A DNA stretch of 64,000 bases from Agrobacterium rosae (GCF_002915175.1 NZ_NXEJ01000006.1:194626-258625), one strand, 5' to 3'. Positions 28,193 through 37,252 are shown, counted from the stretch's first letter. Translations and numbers: made by a program. The notes: generated from the letters alone by a model not told the origin.

Positions 28193-28937
28193 CACCAAGA
28201 CCACCACATCCAGCCAGCGAAGCCTTTGGTTTGCCGCCCCTTTCGTGCTTCTGGTTCTCGTTCTTCTGCTGGCGCTCGGCACATGGCAGGTAAAACGCCT
28301 GTATTGGAAAGAGGCGCTGATGGCGGATATCGAGCAGCGCATTCATGCCGCACCCGTACCGCTTTCGGATATCGAAAGATTGGCGGCATCGGGCGGCGAT
28401 ATCGAGTATCGCACCGTTGCGCTGTCGGGGACATTTGACCACACAAAAGAACAGCATTTTTTCGCGACGTTTCAGGGCCAAAGCGGATATTACATCTATA
28501 CACCGCTGCGCCTTGACGATGGCCGCACTATTTTCGTCAATCGCGGTTTCGTGCCTTACGATATGAAAGAGCAGACAAAACGGACGGCGGGCGAAGTCTC
28601 GGGTGTCGTTTCTATCGAAGGGTTAGCGCGGGCTCGTCTGGCGGCCAAGCCGTCCAGCCTGTTGCCAGACAATGACCGCGCGAAGAATATCTATTACTGG
28701 AAAGACCTGACCGCGATGACCGATAGTGCCGGGATCGCGCCTACCAATGTGCTGCCCTTCTTCGTGGATGCCAATGACGCACCCAATCCCGGCGGCTGGC
28801 CAAAGGGCGGGGTGACGTTGATCGATCTGCCGAATAATCACCTTCAATATGCGATAACATGGTACGGATTGGCGCTCGCCCTTGTCATCGTTGCAGGTTT
28901 TGCCTATGTCCGGGGCGTAAGAAATTCCAGAGAATGA
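28185..28937 (+). CDS. SURF1 family cytochrome oxidase biogenesis protein
   Basis: Inner-membrane protein that helps insert haem a into subunit I. Two TM helices bracket a periplasmic domain: residues about 15-36 ([22 protein letters not shown]) and about 223-243 near the C-terminus. Family blocks visible: [33 protein letters not shown], and [18 protein letters not shown] chose GTG 28185 (VTDTKTTTS), which overlaps the DUF983 stop by eight bases. ATG 28161 is an alternative with a 32-base overlap. Confidence 0.9.
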   Translation: MTDTKTTTSSQRSLWFAAPFVLLVLVLLLALGTWQVKRLYWKEALMADIEQRIHAAPVPLSDIERLAASGGDIEYRTVALSGTFDHTKEQHFFATFQGQSGYYIYTPLRLDDGRTIFVNRGFVPYDMKEQTKRTAGEVSGVVSIEGLARARLAAKPSSLLPDNDRAKNIYYWKDLTAMTDSAGIAPTNVLPFFVDANDAPNPGGWPKGGVTLIDLPNNHLQYAITWYGLALALVIVAGFAYVRGVRNSRE

Positions 28938-28963
28938 AGCACCGGGAGGCTGAAGGAGAAGGA

Positions 28964-30010
28964 ATGAATATTGCCGTTTCCAAACCGCCTCTGACGATCA
29001 GGCTCTGCGGCCCGCGCGGTTTCTGCGCCGGTGTCGACCGTGCCATCCAGATCGTCGTGCTGGCTTTGAAAGCCTATGGCGCACCCGTCTATGTTCGCCA
29101 TGAGATCGTCCATAACCGCTATGTGGTCGAAGGGCTAGAAGCCAAGGGTGCGATTTTCGTTGAGGAATTGAACGAAATTCCAGCAGAACATCGCCAGCAG
29201 CCAGTGGTTTTTTCAGCGCACGGCGTGCCGAAATCCGTGCCTGAGGATGCGCAGGCCAGAAACCTGTTTTATCTCGACGCAACATGCCCGCTGGTATCGA
29301 AGGTCCATAAACAGGCCATGCGCCACCAACGTCTCGGTCGTCACGTCGTCCTCATCGGTCATGCCGGCCACCCGGAAGTCATCGGCACCATGGGTCAATT
29401 GCCCGAAGGTGCGGTATCGCTGGTGGAGACGGTGGAAGATGCGGCGCTTTATCAGCCCGTCGATACGCAAAATCTGGGTTTCGTGACGCAAACGACGCTC
29501 TCGGTGGACGATACTGCAGGCGTCATCGCCAAGCTTCAGGAACGCTTTCCAGCCATGCAGGCCCCGGCGGCAGACAGCATCTGCTATGCCACCACCAACC
29601 GTCAGGATGCGGTCAAGCAGGCAGCACCCGGCTGTGACCTGTTCATCGTCGTCGGCGCGCCGAACTCTTCCAATTCAAAGCGCCTTGTCGAAGTCGCCTT
29701 GCGGGCTGGTGCCAAACGTTCGGTTCTGGTCCAGCGCGCCGCTGAAATCGACTGGGACCAGATTGGCGATGTGCAGACGGTGGGTCTTTCTGCGGGCGCG
29801 TCCGCGCCGGAAGTTATCGTCGACGAGATCATTCAGGCCTTCAAGGCTCGTTTCGATACCACGCTGGATCTGGCCATCACGGTCGAAGAGACCGAGCATT
29901 TTCTGGTGAATCGCGAACTGCGTGAGATCGAACTGACAACGCAGGACATGGCCTTCGTCAATGGCACCGCAAGTGACGCTCTGCCACCAAAGCCAGCCTC
30001 CGGCTTTTGA
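28964..30010 (+). CDS. ispH: 4-hydroxy-3-methylbut-2-enyl diphosphate reductase
   Basis: Iron-sulfur enzyme for the last MEP-pathway step, making IPP and DMAPP from HMBPP. The three cluster cysteines are clear: [24 protein letters not shown] and [12 protein letters not shown]. The substrate histidines are in HEIVHN, SAHGVP and IGHAGHPE, and the catalytic Glu in the VEETEHF region is less certain. 348 residues; ATG 28964 has AAGGAG immediately upstream. An earlier ATG at 28934 overlapping the surf1 stop is possible. It links the cox cluster to thrB-rnhA. Confidence 0.95.
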   Translation: MNIAVSKPPLTIRLCGPRGFCAGVDRAIQIVVLALKAYGAPVYVRHEIVHNRYVVEGLEAKGAIFVEELNEIPAEHRQQPVVFSAHGVPKSVPEDAQARNLFYLDATCPLVSKVHKQAMRHQRLGRHVVLIGHAGHPEVIGTMGQLPEGAVSLVETVEDAALYQPVDTQNLGFVTQTTLSVDDTAGVIAKLQERFPAMQAPAADSICYATTNRQDAVKQAAPGCDLFIVVGAPNSSNSKRLVEVALRAGAKRSVLVQRAAEIDWDQIGDVQTVGLSAGASAPEVIVDEIIQAFKARFDTTLDLAITVEETEHFLVNRELREIELTTQDMAFVNGTASDALPPKPASGF

Positions 30011-30046
30011 TTACAAATACCCCCGCATTCTTCAAGAGATCAGACA

Positions 30047-31015
30047 TTGGCAGTTTATACGGATATCAGCGAAGACGATCTGAAGCATTTTCTCGGGCAA
30101 TATGACGTTGGCGAGCTGACGTCCTATAAGGGCATTGCCGAGGGCGTGGAAAACACTAATTTCCTGCTGCACACGACCAAGGAGCCGCTGATACTCACGC
30201 TCTATGAAAAGCGCGTGGAAAAGTCGGACCTGCCGTTTTTCTTAGGTTTGAAGCAGCATTTGTTCGCAAAAGGTCTGTCCTGCCCGTTGCCGCTTCCCCG
30301 TCACGACGGTGAATTGCTGGGCGAACTGTCGCAGCGGCCTGCCGCCCTGATTTCGTTTCTGGAAGGCATGTGGTTGCGCAAGCCGGAAGCCAAACACTGC
30401 CGGGAAGTGGGCAAGGCTCTTGCCGCCATGCATCTGGCCGGGGAAGGGTTCGAACTGAAACGTCCCAATGCCTTGTCAGTCGAGGGCTGGAAGGTTCTCT
30501 GGGATAAATCCGAAGCCCGCGCCGATGAAGTCGAGGCTGGTTTGCAACAGGAAATCCGCGCCGATATCGATTTTCTCGCCGCCAACTGGCCGAAGGATTT
30601 GCCCGCAGGCGTCATCCACGCCGATTTGTTTCAGGACAACGTCTTTTTCCTGGGGGATGAGCTATCGGGCCTGATCGACTTCTACTTCGCCTGCAATGAT
30701 TTGCTGGCCTATGACGTGTCCATCTGCCTCAACGCGTGGTGCTTCGAAAAAGATGGCTCCTATAATGTCACCAAGGGCAAAGCGCTTCTGGAAGGCTACC
30801 AGTCAGTGCGGCCGATGAGCGATGCGGAGCTTGATGCGTTGCCGCTTCTGGCGCGGGGCTCGGCGCTACGCTTCTTCCTCACGCGTCTCTATGACTGGCT
30901 GACGACGCCGGAAGGCGCGCTCGTCGTAAAGAAAGATCCGCTGGAATATCTGCGCAAGCTGCGCTTCCACCGCGCCATCGGCCACTTTACCGAATACGGG
31001 CTGGTGGGGCGATGA
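30047..31015 (+). CDS. thrB: Homoserine kinase (ThrB, aminoglycoside-phosphotransferase fold)
   Basis: Phosphorylates homoserine for threonine synthesis. This is the APH-like type of homoserine kinase used by rhizobia rather than the GHMP kinase of enterics. The kinase signatures are GVENTNFLL (nucleotide loop), the catalytic [13 protein letters not shown] and the metal site [10 protein letters not shown]. 322 residues. Start at TTG 30047 ([13 protein letters not shown] is the conserved N-terminus). It overlaps rnhA by four bases (ATGA). The next pathway enzyme, thrC, is 13 kb away in another unit. Confidence 0.94.
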   Translation: MAVYTDISEDDLKHFLGQYDVGELTSYKGIAEGVENTNFLLHTTKEPLILTLYEKRVEKSDLPFFLGLKQHLFAKGLSCPLPLPRHDGELLGELSQRPAALISFLEGMWLRKPEAKHCREVGKALAAMHLAGEGFELKRPNALSVEGWKVLWDKSEARADEVEAGLQQEIRADIDFLAANWPKDLPAGVIHADLFQDNVFFLGDELSGLIDFYFACNDLLAYDVSICLNAWCFEKDGSYNVTKGKALLEGYQSVRPMSDAELDALPLLARGSALRFFLTRLYDWLTTPEGALVVKKDPLEYLRKLRFHRAIGHFTEYGLVGR

Positions 31016-31452
31016 AGCACGTCGAGATTTATACCGATGGTGCCTGTTCCGGCAATCCCGGGCCGGGCGGCTGGGGCGCTGTTCTTCGCTATGGCGAAAC
31101 CGAGAAGGAACTGTGCGGCGGTGAGGCGGAAACGACCAACAATCGCATGGAACTCATGGCCGCTATCTCGTCGCTCAACGCGCTGAAATCCCCCTGCGAA
31201 GTCGATCTCTACACCGACAGCGCCTATGTGAAGGACGGGATTACCAAGTGGATTTTCGGCTGGAAGAAAAAAGGCTGGAAGACCGCAGACAACAAGCCCG
31301 TCAAGAATGTCGAGCTGTGGCAGGCGCTGGAGCTGGCGCGCGAGCGCCACAAGGTGACGCTGCACTGGGTTAAGGGCCATGCGGGCCACCCGGAAAATGA
31401 ACGCGCCGACGAGCTTGCCCGCAAAGGCATGGAGCCGTTCAAACGGCGGTAA
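31012..31452 (+). CDS. rnhA: Ribonuclease HI
   Basis: Cleaves RNA in RNA-DNA hybrids (R-loops, primers). 146 residues with the carboxylate set D9 ([17 protein letters not shown]), the Glu in NNRMELMAA, the Asp in LYTDSAYV and the final Asp in NERADELA. The basic handle region ([17 protein letters not shown]) that improves substrate binding is present. Translationally coupled to thrB. Confidence 0.95.
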   Translation: MKHVEIYTDGACSGNPGPGGWGAVLRYGETEKELCGGEAETTNNRMELMAAISSLNALKSPCEVDLYTDSAYVKDGITKWIFGWKKKGWKTADNKPVKNVELWQALELARERHKVTLHWVKGHAGHPENERADELARKGMEPFKRR

Positions 31453-31534
31453 CAGACAGGTGCTTTACTGGGGTTTGCGGATTGCGCTTCCCGGCCTATC
31501 TTCATCAAAAACATAAAGCAGAAGAGGGACACCC

Positions 31535-31843
31535 ATGATCTTACATTGCGTTTTCGTGCGCTTCAAATCCGCGACCGCGACGGCGGAAAAACAGGCGATC
31601 TATGAGGCCATTACGGCGCTGAAAGATGTCATCCCCGGCATCATCGACGTAAAATGCGGACAGAATGTTTCATCCGAGGGTCTGAACGGCAATTTTCTGG
31701 ATGGCTTTATCGTCACGCTGGAGAGCCTGGAAGCACGGGACGAATATCTCGCCCACCCGCAGCATGTCGATGTTGGTGAACGCCTGATCGGACTGACCGA
31801 TGGCGGCGCGGCGGGCCTTCTGGTCTTTGATATGTCAGTCTAA
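31535..31843 (+). CDS. Dabb-family (stress-responsive A/B barrel) protein
   Basis: A 102-residue ferredoxin-like alpha-beta barrel protein. The domain starts HCVFVRFKS and ends LLVFDMSV, with the conserved HP in EYLAHPQHVDVGERL. Members dimerize; a few are cyclases or stress proteins but most have no known reaction. The ribosome site GAGGG lies before ATG 31535. It ends a plus-strand run and is followed at once by a strong bidirectional terminator. Confidence 0.85.
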   Translation: MILHCVFVRFKSATATAEKQAIYEAITALKDVIPGIIDVKCGQNVSSEGLNGNFLDGFIVTLESLEARDEYLAHPQHVDVGERLIGLTDGGAAGLLVFDMSV

Positions 31844-31847
31844 TTTA

Positions 31848-31875
31848 CGACTGCGGCGGTAAGCCGCCGCAGTCG
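31848..31875. terminator. Bidirectional terminator between convergent genes
   Basis: A perfect 12-bp stem (31848-31859 with 31864-31875) around TAAG, GC-rich and with A/T flanks on both sides (TTTA and TTG). It lies between the stops of the Dabb gene (plus) and the metal-binding protein gene (minus), so it can serve both. Confidence 0.8.
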
Positions 31876-31884
31876 TTGCATCCA

Positions 31885-32781
31885 TCAGCTTGATTTGCTG
31901 ATGGCAGCCGCTATCTGCTCGACATTGTAGCGGAACATCTTCTCATAGGTCGAAGCAGGGCCCTTGGCCTTGGAAAGCGCTTCGACATACAATTCGCCGC
32001 CAGGCTCTGCGCCGGTGGCTTTGGCAACCTGCTTTACCAAACGCGGATCATTCGAGTTCTCGAAGAAATACGTCTTCACATGCTCGGCCTTGATCTGCTC
32101 GATCAGCTTGCCGACATCTCCGGCAGACGCTTCTGTCTCGGTGGACACGCCCAGTGGCGACAGGAATGTTACCTTATATTCCCGCCCGAAATAGCCAAAT
32201 GCGTCATGGCTCGTCAGCACCTTGCGGCGATCTTCCGGAATGGCATCGAATTTCGCATGCGCGAAGGCATCGAGACCATCCAGTGTCTTGAGATAGGCCT
32301 CGGCATTTGCCTTGAAATCTTCCTTGTCCGTCGGGTCCGCGGCGGAAAGCGCCGTTTCGATGTTCTTGACCCAGATTTTAACATTGACCGGGCTGTTCCA
32401 CACATGCGGATCGGTCACGGTCTTGCCGTCTTCGTCCATCTCTCGCGTCTTGATACCATCGGAAACCGTCACGGGTGTTCCCTTGTAACCGGAGGCAGAA
32501 ATCAGCCGGTCCATCCATCCTTCTAGGCCGAGCCCGCTGACGAAAACGACGTCTGCCGCCTTCAGGTTTTTCGCATCGGCGGGCGATGGCTCGAATTCAT
32601 GCGGATCGCCATCCGGCTTCACGAGGCTGGTCACGGTCACATGCTTGCCGCCTACCTGCTTGACCACATCGGCAAGCACGGTAAAGGACGCGACGGCCTT
32701 CAGTTCTGCGGCGGATACGGGAGCCGAAAGGGCGATAAGTGCGGAAATGGCAGCAGAGAAAAGTAAAGTGCGGGATAACAT
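31885..32781 (-). CDS. Metal (probably zinc) ABC transporter substrate-binding protein
   Basis: Cluster A-I periplasmic binding protein of 298 residues with a signal peptide (cleavage after APVSA, about 24). Ligand positions are H61 (DGDPHEFEP), H126 (TDPHVW) and H192 (TSHDAFGYF). The third being His rather than Glu is the zinc-type pattern. The fourth position, usually Asp, appears to be E267 (YVEALS). The His-rich loop of ZnuA is absent, as in AztC-type proteins. ATG 32781 has GGAG before it; GTG 32787 is closer to the site than ideal. Third gene of the ATPase-permease-binding protein order. Confidence 0.9.
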   Translation of the reverse strand: MLSRTLLFSAAISALIALSAPVSAAELKAVASFTVLADVVKQVGGKHVTVTSLVKPDGDPHEFEPSPADAKNLKAADVVFVSGLGLEGWMDRLISASGYKGTPVTVSDGIKTREMDEDGKTVTDPHVWNSPVNVKIWVKNIETALSAADPTDKEDFKANAEAYLKTLDGLDAFAHAKFDAIPEDRRKVLTSHDAFGYFGREYKVTFLSPLGVSTETEASAGDVGKLIEQIKAEHVKTYFFENSNDPRLVKQVAKATGAEPGGELYVEALSKAKGPASTYEKMFRYNVEQIAAAISKSS

Positions 32782-32797
32782 TGGCACGTCTCCAGAT

Positions 32798-33670
32798 TTA
32801 GCCCTTTAAATGCGGGCGGGTGAAATAGCGGCCTGCGAGACCTGCGGGTGCCGCCACGATGGACAGCCCGTAGAGGCAGGTTGCAGCCATGATGATGGTT
32901 GGCCCCGAAGCCAGTTCGAAATGGTACGAGATGACAAGGCCGACATAGCCGGAGATGGCGGCGCTCACAGCGGCAACCACCAGCATGGAGGGAAGATTGC
33001 GCGTCCATAATTGCGCAATGGCCGCCGGTAGCATCATCAACCCCACCGCCATCAGCGTGCCGAGCGCCTGAAAGCTTGCCACCAGATTGATGACGACAAG
33101 CACCAGAAAGATGACGTGATAGACGGGACCTCGACCGCCCACGGCTCTCAAAAAGCCGGGATCGAAGCATTCGGTCACCAACGGGCGATAGATGATGGCG
33201 AGGACGACGAGTGTCAGCGAGGTGATGGCACCGATCTGGTAGAGAGCTGGCGCGTCGATGGCGAGGATCGTGCCGAAAAGTACATGCAGAAGATCGACGT
33301 TCGATCCATGCAGGGAAACGATCAGAACCCCGAGCGCCAGTGACGCCAGATAGAAACTTGCAAAGCTCGCATCCTCCTGCAACGGCGTGATGCGGCTGAC
33401 GATACCCGAGAGAAGCGCCACCGAGAGCCCGGCAACCAGTCCGCCAATACCCATGGCGGTCAGAGATAGGGAACCGGCGATGAGATAACCGATGGCCGCG
33501 CCCGGCAAAATGGCATGGCTGAGCGCATCTCCCATCAGGCTCATGCGCCGCAACATCAGGAAAACGCCGATCGGGCTGGCACCGGCTGCAAGGCAGAAGC
33601 AGGCGATCAGCGCACGCCGCATGAAGCCGTAGTCCTGAAACGGCGCAAGGAAAATATCATAGGCCGTCAT
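32798..33670 (-). CDS. Metal ABC transporter permease (ABC-3 family)
   Basis: A 290-residue membrane protein with eight or more hydrophobic helices, of the ZnuB/AztB/MntB family. Typical residues: LMGDALSHAILPGAAIGYL near 50-70 (the coupling region with conserved H) and VGLMMLPAAIAQLWTR around 228-243. The ATG overlaps the ATPase stop (ATGA), so subunits are made together. Metal choice cannot be told from the permease alone; the binding protein and operator point to zinc. Confidence 0.92.
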   Translation of the reverse strand: MTAYDIFLAPFQDYGFMRRALIACFCLAAGASPIGVFLMLRRMSLMGDALSHAILPGAAIGYLIAGSLSLTAMGIGGLVAGLSVALLSGIVSRITPLQEDASFASFYLASLALGVLIVSLHGSNVDLLHVLFGTILAIDAPALYQIGAITSLTLVVLAIIYRPLVTECFDPGFLRAVGGRGPVYHVIFLVLVVINLVASFQALGTLMAVGLMMLPAAIAQLWTRNLPSMLVVAAVSAAISGYVGLVISYHFELASGPTIIMAATCLYGLSIVAAPAGLAGRYFTRPHLKG

Positions 33671-34410
33671 GCTGCGGGCTCGCAGACGTCGCTGGCATCA
33701 TCCCACCTTTCGGCCATGATACGGGCGCGTAACAGATTGACGGGCGACATGACCTGATGTGTCGGTCCCCATGCAATGAGTTCACGCGCGATCAGCAGCG
33801 TCTCGGGAAAATGCGTGCGCACCTGTTCAAAGTCATGCAACACGGCAATGACGGTGCGGCCCTCGCCATGCCAATGTGTAACGATATCCAGAAGGTCGCG
33901 GGTCGTGCGCGCATCGATTGCGGTAAAGGGCTCATCCAGCAGAATGACGCTGGCATCCTGCATCAACAGGCGGGCGAACAGAACACGCTGGAACTGCCCG
34001 GCAGACAGCGCGCCTATCGACCTTTTTTCAAAGCCCGAAAGGCCAACCGTTGCTAGCGCCTCTTCCGCCCGCTTTTCATCTTTTTGGGTGACGCTGCCAA
34101 ATGCGCCTGCGGTTTTCCATGTGCCGAGTAACACCGTTTCCAAAACAGAAATCGGGAAACGCCGGTTGATGTCTGTTGCTTGCGGAAGGTAACCGAATTC
34201 GGCGCGCTTGAGCGCGTGATCGACGGAGCCTTGGGAGGCTCTAATATCGCCGATGATCGCCTTCAGCAGCGTCGATTTACCGGCGCCATTCGGGCCAGCA
34301 ACCGCCGTCAGGCTTCCCTTGGCAAAACTGCCCGAGATGTGGTGCACCGCCGGGTGGCGGTCGTAAGCCACCGTCAGATTATTGATCGTCAGCACCGCAG
34401 GATTGCTCAT
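33667..34410 (-). CDS. Metal ABC transporter ATP-binding protein
   Basis: ATPase of 247 residues powering the transporter. Walker A GPNGAGKSTLL, Q-loop GYLPQATD, signature ALSAGQFQRVLFARLL, Walker B VILLDEPF and switch His VLHDF are all seen. ATG 34410 is chosen since the upstream part of the frame (to TTG 34443) overlaps a separate small gene, whose stop forms TCATGA with this start. That means translation of this gene is likely coupled to the small membrane peptide. Confidence 0.93.
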   Translation of the reverse strand: MSNPAVLTINNLTVAYDRHPAVHHISGSFAKGSLTAVAGPNGAGKSTLLKAIIGDIRASQGSVDHALKRAEFGYLPQATDINRRFPISVLETVLLGTWKTAGAFGSVTQKDEKRAEEALATVGLSGFEKRSIGALSAGQFQRVLFARLLMQDASVILLDEPFTAIDARTTRDLLDIVTHWHGEGRTVIAVLHDFEQVRTHFPETLLIARELIAWGPTHQVMSPVNLLRARIMAERWDDASDVCEPAA

Positions 34411-34529
34411 GACAACACCACGGCCCAGTGGATGCCGAGCCAAAGCGGAGCGAGAATGATGAGCGCGATGATGAGGCGTGTGGATATGGATTGTTGCAGG
34501 AGGCGGCGAAAAGAAAAGGCATGCAGCAT
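34407..34529 (-). CDS. 40-residue single-helix membrane peptide at the head of the zinc ABC operon
   Basis: Short frame from ATG 34529 to TGA 34407. It encodes a basic, amphipathic N-terminus (MLHAFSFRRLLQQSISTR) and one TM helix (residues 19-35, LIIALIILAPLWLGIHW) with a short tail AVVLS. Its stop overlaps the start of the ATPase gene (ATGA). It is the first frame after a good promoter at 34547-34576. No family was recognised. Either it is a small accessory subunit or a leader peptide that sets translation of the ATPase. No strong ribosome site is seen, which lowers confidence. Confidence 0.6.
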   Translation of the reverse strand: MLHAFSFRRLLQQSISTRLIIALIILAPLWLGIHWAVVLS

Positions 34530-34546
34530 TTGGATGCTCACAATAA

Positions 34547-34576
34547 TGTTATACAATTACGGTAATAGTATAACAA
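34547..34576 (-). promoter_or_regulatory. Sigma70-like promoter covered by tandem Zur-like boxes
   Basis: On the minus strand TTGTTA (34576-34571) and TATAAC (34553-34548) are separated by exactly 17 bases, a good housekeeping-type promoter for the zinc ABC operon. The same bases contain GTTATACTATTAC and GTAATTGTATAAC, two imperfect palindromes of the GTnATnnnATnAC type that resemble alphaproteobacterial Zur sites. The ends TGTTATAC/GTATAACA also form an overall inverted repeat. Zur binding would block this promoter when zinc is plentiful. The match to Zur is my inference. Confidence 0.6.
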
Positions 34577-34672
34577 TTGCGGCGGAAGAATGGCGCTTGA
34601 ATGGGGATTAGCTGATGGGTGTTATGCTGCTCAACGGCATGCGTGGCGCGTCACGAAGAGCGAGTGGCAGGA

Positions 34673-34697
34673 AATCCTGGGCTCTACGCCCAGGATT
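34673..34697 (-). terminator. Hairpin after the peroxiredoxin gene
   Basis: AATCCTGGGC (34673-34682) and GCCCAGGATT (34688-34697) form a perfect 10-bp stem with a five-base loop, about 15 bases past the peroxiredoxin stop on the minus strand, followed by TTTCC. Confidence 0.6.
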
Positions 34698-34711
34698 ACA
34701 TCAAAAGCAAA

Positions 34712-35197
34712 TTAAAGCTGCTCGATCATCGTCGCAGCGGACGAAACCGTTGCCTGACCGGGATTTTCTTCAACGTTCAGCGATTTGACCACGCCGTCTT
34801 CCACCAGCATGGAGTAGCGCTTGGAGCGAACGCCGAGGCTACCAGCGGAGAGGTCGGCATCGAGGCCGAGCGCCTTGGTGAAGGATGCATCCCAGTCTGC
34901 CAGGAAGTGGATTTTGCCTTGGCCGCCTGAGGATTGCGCCCATGCGCCCATGACGTGCCAGTCATTGACGGCGATAACAGCGATGTCGTCGACGCCGCGC
35001 GCAAGAATGGTATCGCGGTTTTCGAGATAGCCGGGAAGGTGGTTCAGCGAGCAGGTGGGTGTGAACGCGCCTGGGACGGCGAAAACAACGACCTTCTTGC
35101 CGTTGAAAAGAGCGTCTGTCGTTGTTTCAACCGGGCCGTCAGCCGTCTTTTCCTTGAAGGTCGCAGATGGAAGTTTGTCGCCGATCTTGATGGTCAT
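34712..35197 (-). CDS. Peroxiredoxin (Prx5 type, single cysteine)
   Basis: A 161-residue thioredoxin-fold peroxidase reducing H2O2 and alkyl hydroperoxides. The peroxidatic site is VPGAFTPTCS with C49 and the supporting P42/T46 pattern. There is no other cysteine in the protein, so it works as a 1-Cys enzyme and must be recycled by an outside thiol such as glutathione/glutaredoxin. ATG 35197 with GGAG upstream is the start; the open frame to 35269 adds 24 unrelated residues. No signal peptide; cytosolic. Located 78 bases downstream of the DsbD-N-like gene. Confidence 0.93.
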   Translation of the reverse strand: MTIKIGDKLPSATFKEKTADGPVETTTDALFNGKKVVVFAVPGAFTPTCSLNHLPGYLENRDTILARGVDDIAVIAVNDWHVMGAWAQSSGGQGKIHFLADWDASFTKALGLDADLSAGSLGVRSKRYSMLVEDGVVKSLNVEENPGQATVSSAATMIEQL

Positions 35198-35275
35198 GAT
35201 GTCGCTCCTGTGGCAATGATCCGGCGCGACTATAGAGGATGATTTCGCAATGTCGCCAGCGAATTTCATCGTCCC

Positions 35276-36124
35276 TCACTGCGGAAAATCAAGCGGAGCT
35301 TCCATCACCTTCTCACCGGATTTCACCAGAATGGTCCAGCGCTGACCCTTGGGATTATAGGACTTCGGAAGTCCTTTTATGTTCATGTAGAAAGACAGCT
35401 TGCGCTTGTCGCGCACCATGTTCTGCGGCTCGAAATAGGCGTAGCCGGAAGGGCCGGCAACGAAGATTTCGGTCTCCTTCGGCGCATCCTCCGGTAGTCG
35501 CAATTCAACACCCAGTAGGGTCTTGTCGGGCGTGATGTGGAAACTCTGCACCCGAAAATCGTCGTTGGCCGGTTCCGGCAAAGCCATATTTGCGGTTTCT
35601 ACGGCCTGCGTCTCTTCTTGTGTGGCCGCTTTTCCGTGATCCTTGCGGATGTCGAAATTGGCTTCGAATGGAATGCAGATATTAAGGCAGACGCCGATAA
35701 AAGCCGTCAGCCGCGCCCTGTCTTCATCGGAGCCGGGCTGAGACTGCAATGTGAAGGGCAGGCTGACGGGCGTGTCATAACCGATGTCGCTGATCTCGTC
35801 GTTCTTGATGAGCTTAGGCACCGGAAACGCCAGCGAGGTCAGGGTTGCGCCACTGGAGGGGTCAAGCTTGATCTTTGGCGGAATTCCAGCTTCTCCCGGC
35901 TCGCGCCAGTAGGTTATCCAGCCGGGCTTGAGCTCGATCTGCAGAACTGCGTCGATGCGGCCAGTGGCGTCGGCCGGCTTGCTGACGACGCGCATGCGCC
36001 CGCCTTCACTCGCTTCCCACTTCGTTACATCGGCCTGTGCGAGTTTGGGGGGAGATGCCAGTGCGAGCGTAAGAGCAAACAGTGGCAGAGATGCGCGTAA
36101 GAAAAGAAAGAGCGTAGCGTTCAT
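35276..36124 (-). CDS. Exported protein with DsbD N-terminal (DsbD-alpha-like) domain
   Basis: A 282-residue secreted protein with a signal peptide (about 1-31, ending AQA). The body resembles the periplasmic N-terminal domain of DsbD/ScsB-type thiol reductases: LKPGWITYWREPGEAGIPPKI, then VCLNICIPFE with two cysteines (C146, C150). The membrane domain and thioredoxin domain of full DsbD are absent. It may pass electrons from a separate membrane reductase to a periplasmic client. ATG 36124. Upstream neighbour is the divergent AlgH gene; downstream is the peroxiredoxin. Confidence 0.85.
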   Translation of the reverse strand: MNATLFLFLRASLPLFALTLALASPPKLAQADVTKWEASEGGRMRVVSKPADATGRIDAVLQIELKPGWITYWREPGEAGIPPKIKLDPSSGATLTSLAFPVPKLIKNDEISDIGYDTPVSLPFTLQSQPGSDEDRARLTAFIGVCLNICIPFEANFDIRKDHGKAATQEETQAVETANMALPEPANDDFRVQSFHITPDKTLLGVELRLPEDAPKETEIFVAGPSGYAYFEPQNMVRDKRKLSFYMNIKGLPKSYNPKGQRWTILVKSGEKVMEAPLDFPQ

Positions 36125-36283
36125 GTCTTCGGTCTAGCCTAACATCTATCAGGGGGCCAGTTACGATTTTCACCCCTTCATCATTTTCGGTTGATTGATC
36201 GGCCTCTATGTCGCATCCTTCGTCTATGACCAACCCTTATGCCGTACCTCTTTCCACGAGAATATAGCAGACCGGAGGCGCCA

Positions 36284-36889
36284 GTGACCTTTTCGACCCT
36301 GATGGACAAAAAAGAGCGTGGCTTTCTGGATGGCCATTTTCTCATCGCCATGCCGGGACTGGAGGGTGGTTCGTTCGAGCGCTCGGTGGTCTATATTTGC
36401 GCCCATTCAGATGCGGGTGCCATCGGCTTCATCATCAACCGCGCCCAGCAGATCACCTTTACCGATGTGCTGCTGCATCTGAAGATGATGGATCAGAACG
36501 ACGCCATCATGCTGCCTGACCGCACCCGCGAATTTCCCATTCAATGCGGCGGGCCTGTGGAGTCCGGCCGGGGTTTCGTGCTGCATTCGGATGATTACAG
36601 CAGCGAATCCAGCATCCCCGTCAGCGACGATATTTCCCTAACGTCGACGCTCGATATCGTGCGCGCCATTTCCGGCGGGCGGGGGCCGGACAAGGCAACC
36701 ATGCTGCTGGGGTATGCTGGCTGGGGGCCGGGACAGCTTGAAAACGAGATGGTCAACAATGGCTGGCTCAACTGCCCCGCATCCGAAGAGCTGATCTTTG
36801 ATCGCTTCCTCGACAACAAATACGAGCGCGCCCTTGGTTTGATGGGTGTGGACCCGCGAATGTTGTCGGCGCAGGCGGGTCATGCTTGA
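36284..36889 (+). CDS. AlgH/YqgE family protein (UPF0301)
   Basis: A 201-residue cytosolic protein of the YqgE/AlgH fold. The family signature is intact: [37 protein letters not shown], about residues 17-53, and later [16 protein letters not shown] and NGWL (here NNGWLNCPA). The molecular role is unknown; in Pseudomonas AlgH affects alginate and quorum-sensing regulation. GTG 36284 has a strong GGAGG site six bases upstream. The earlier in-frame start at 36239 and the ATG at 36302 are less likely. Confidence 0.92.
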   Translation: MTFSTLMDKKERGFLDGHFLIAMPGLEGGSFERSVVYICAHSDAGAIGFIINRAQQITFTDVLLHLKMMDQNDAIMLPDRTREFPIQCGGPVESGRGFVLHSDDYSSESSIPVSDDISLTSTLDIVRAISGGRGPDKATMLLGYAGWGPGQLENEMVNNGWLNCPASEELIFDRFLDNKYERALGLMGVDPRMLSAQAGHA

Positions 36890-36983
36890 GAGACGTAAAT
36901 TTTAGCGGAACTAAAATTTGATCCTGACGTTTTTACCTCGGTCGCCAGCGCCACGTCTGGTTAAAAAACTAGGGAGAAATATC

Positions 36984-37175
36984 ATGGGTAGCACATCCGA
37001 TAAAGTCGCTGGCAAGGCCAACGAAATTGCAGGCAAGGTCAAGCAGAGCGTAGGCAAGGCAACCGACAATGACAGCCTGCGCGCCAAAGGTGCAGCGCAG
37101 GAAACCAAGGGCAAGATCCAGACCACGACTGGTAAAGCCAAGGATGCCGTCAAGGGTGCGGTCGACCGGGCCTAA
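36984..37175 (+). CDS. CsbD family stress protein
   Basis: A 63-residue hydrophilic, Lys/Ala/Gly-rich helical protein made of repeated K-x-x-x-G-K-A/V units ([49 protein letters not shown]). This is the CsbD pattern seen in general-stress regulons. The function is not known. ATG 36984 has GGGAG before it. A strong intrinsic terminator follows, so it is probably expressed alone. Confidence 0.9.
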   Translation: MGSTSDKVAGKANEIAGKVKQSVGKATDNDSLRAKGAAQETKGKIQTTTGKAKDAVKGAVDRA

Positions 37176-37220
37176 TCTGCCTGTAGCTCAGCGACCGCGC
37201 TGACAACAGTTCAATAGAAG

Positions 37221-37252
37221 CGCATGTGTTCTTGAAACACATGCGTTTTTTT
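37221..37252 (+). terminator. Strong intrinsic terminator after CsbD
   Basis: CGCATGTGTT (37221-37230) pairs with AACACATGCG (37236-37245) and is followed by seven T residues (37246-37252). Classic rho-independent terminator. Confidence 0.92.
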
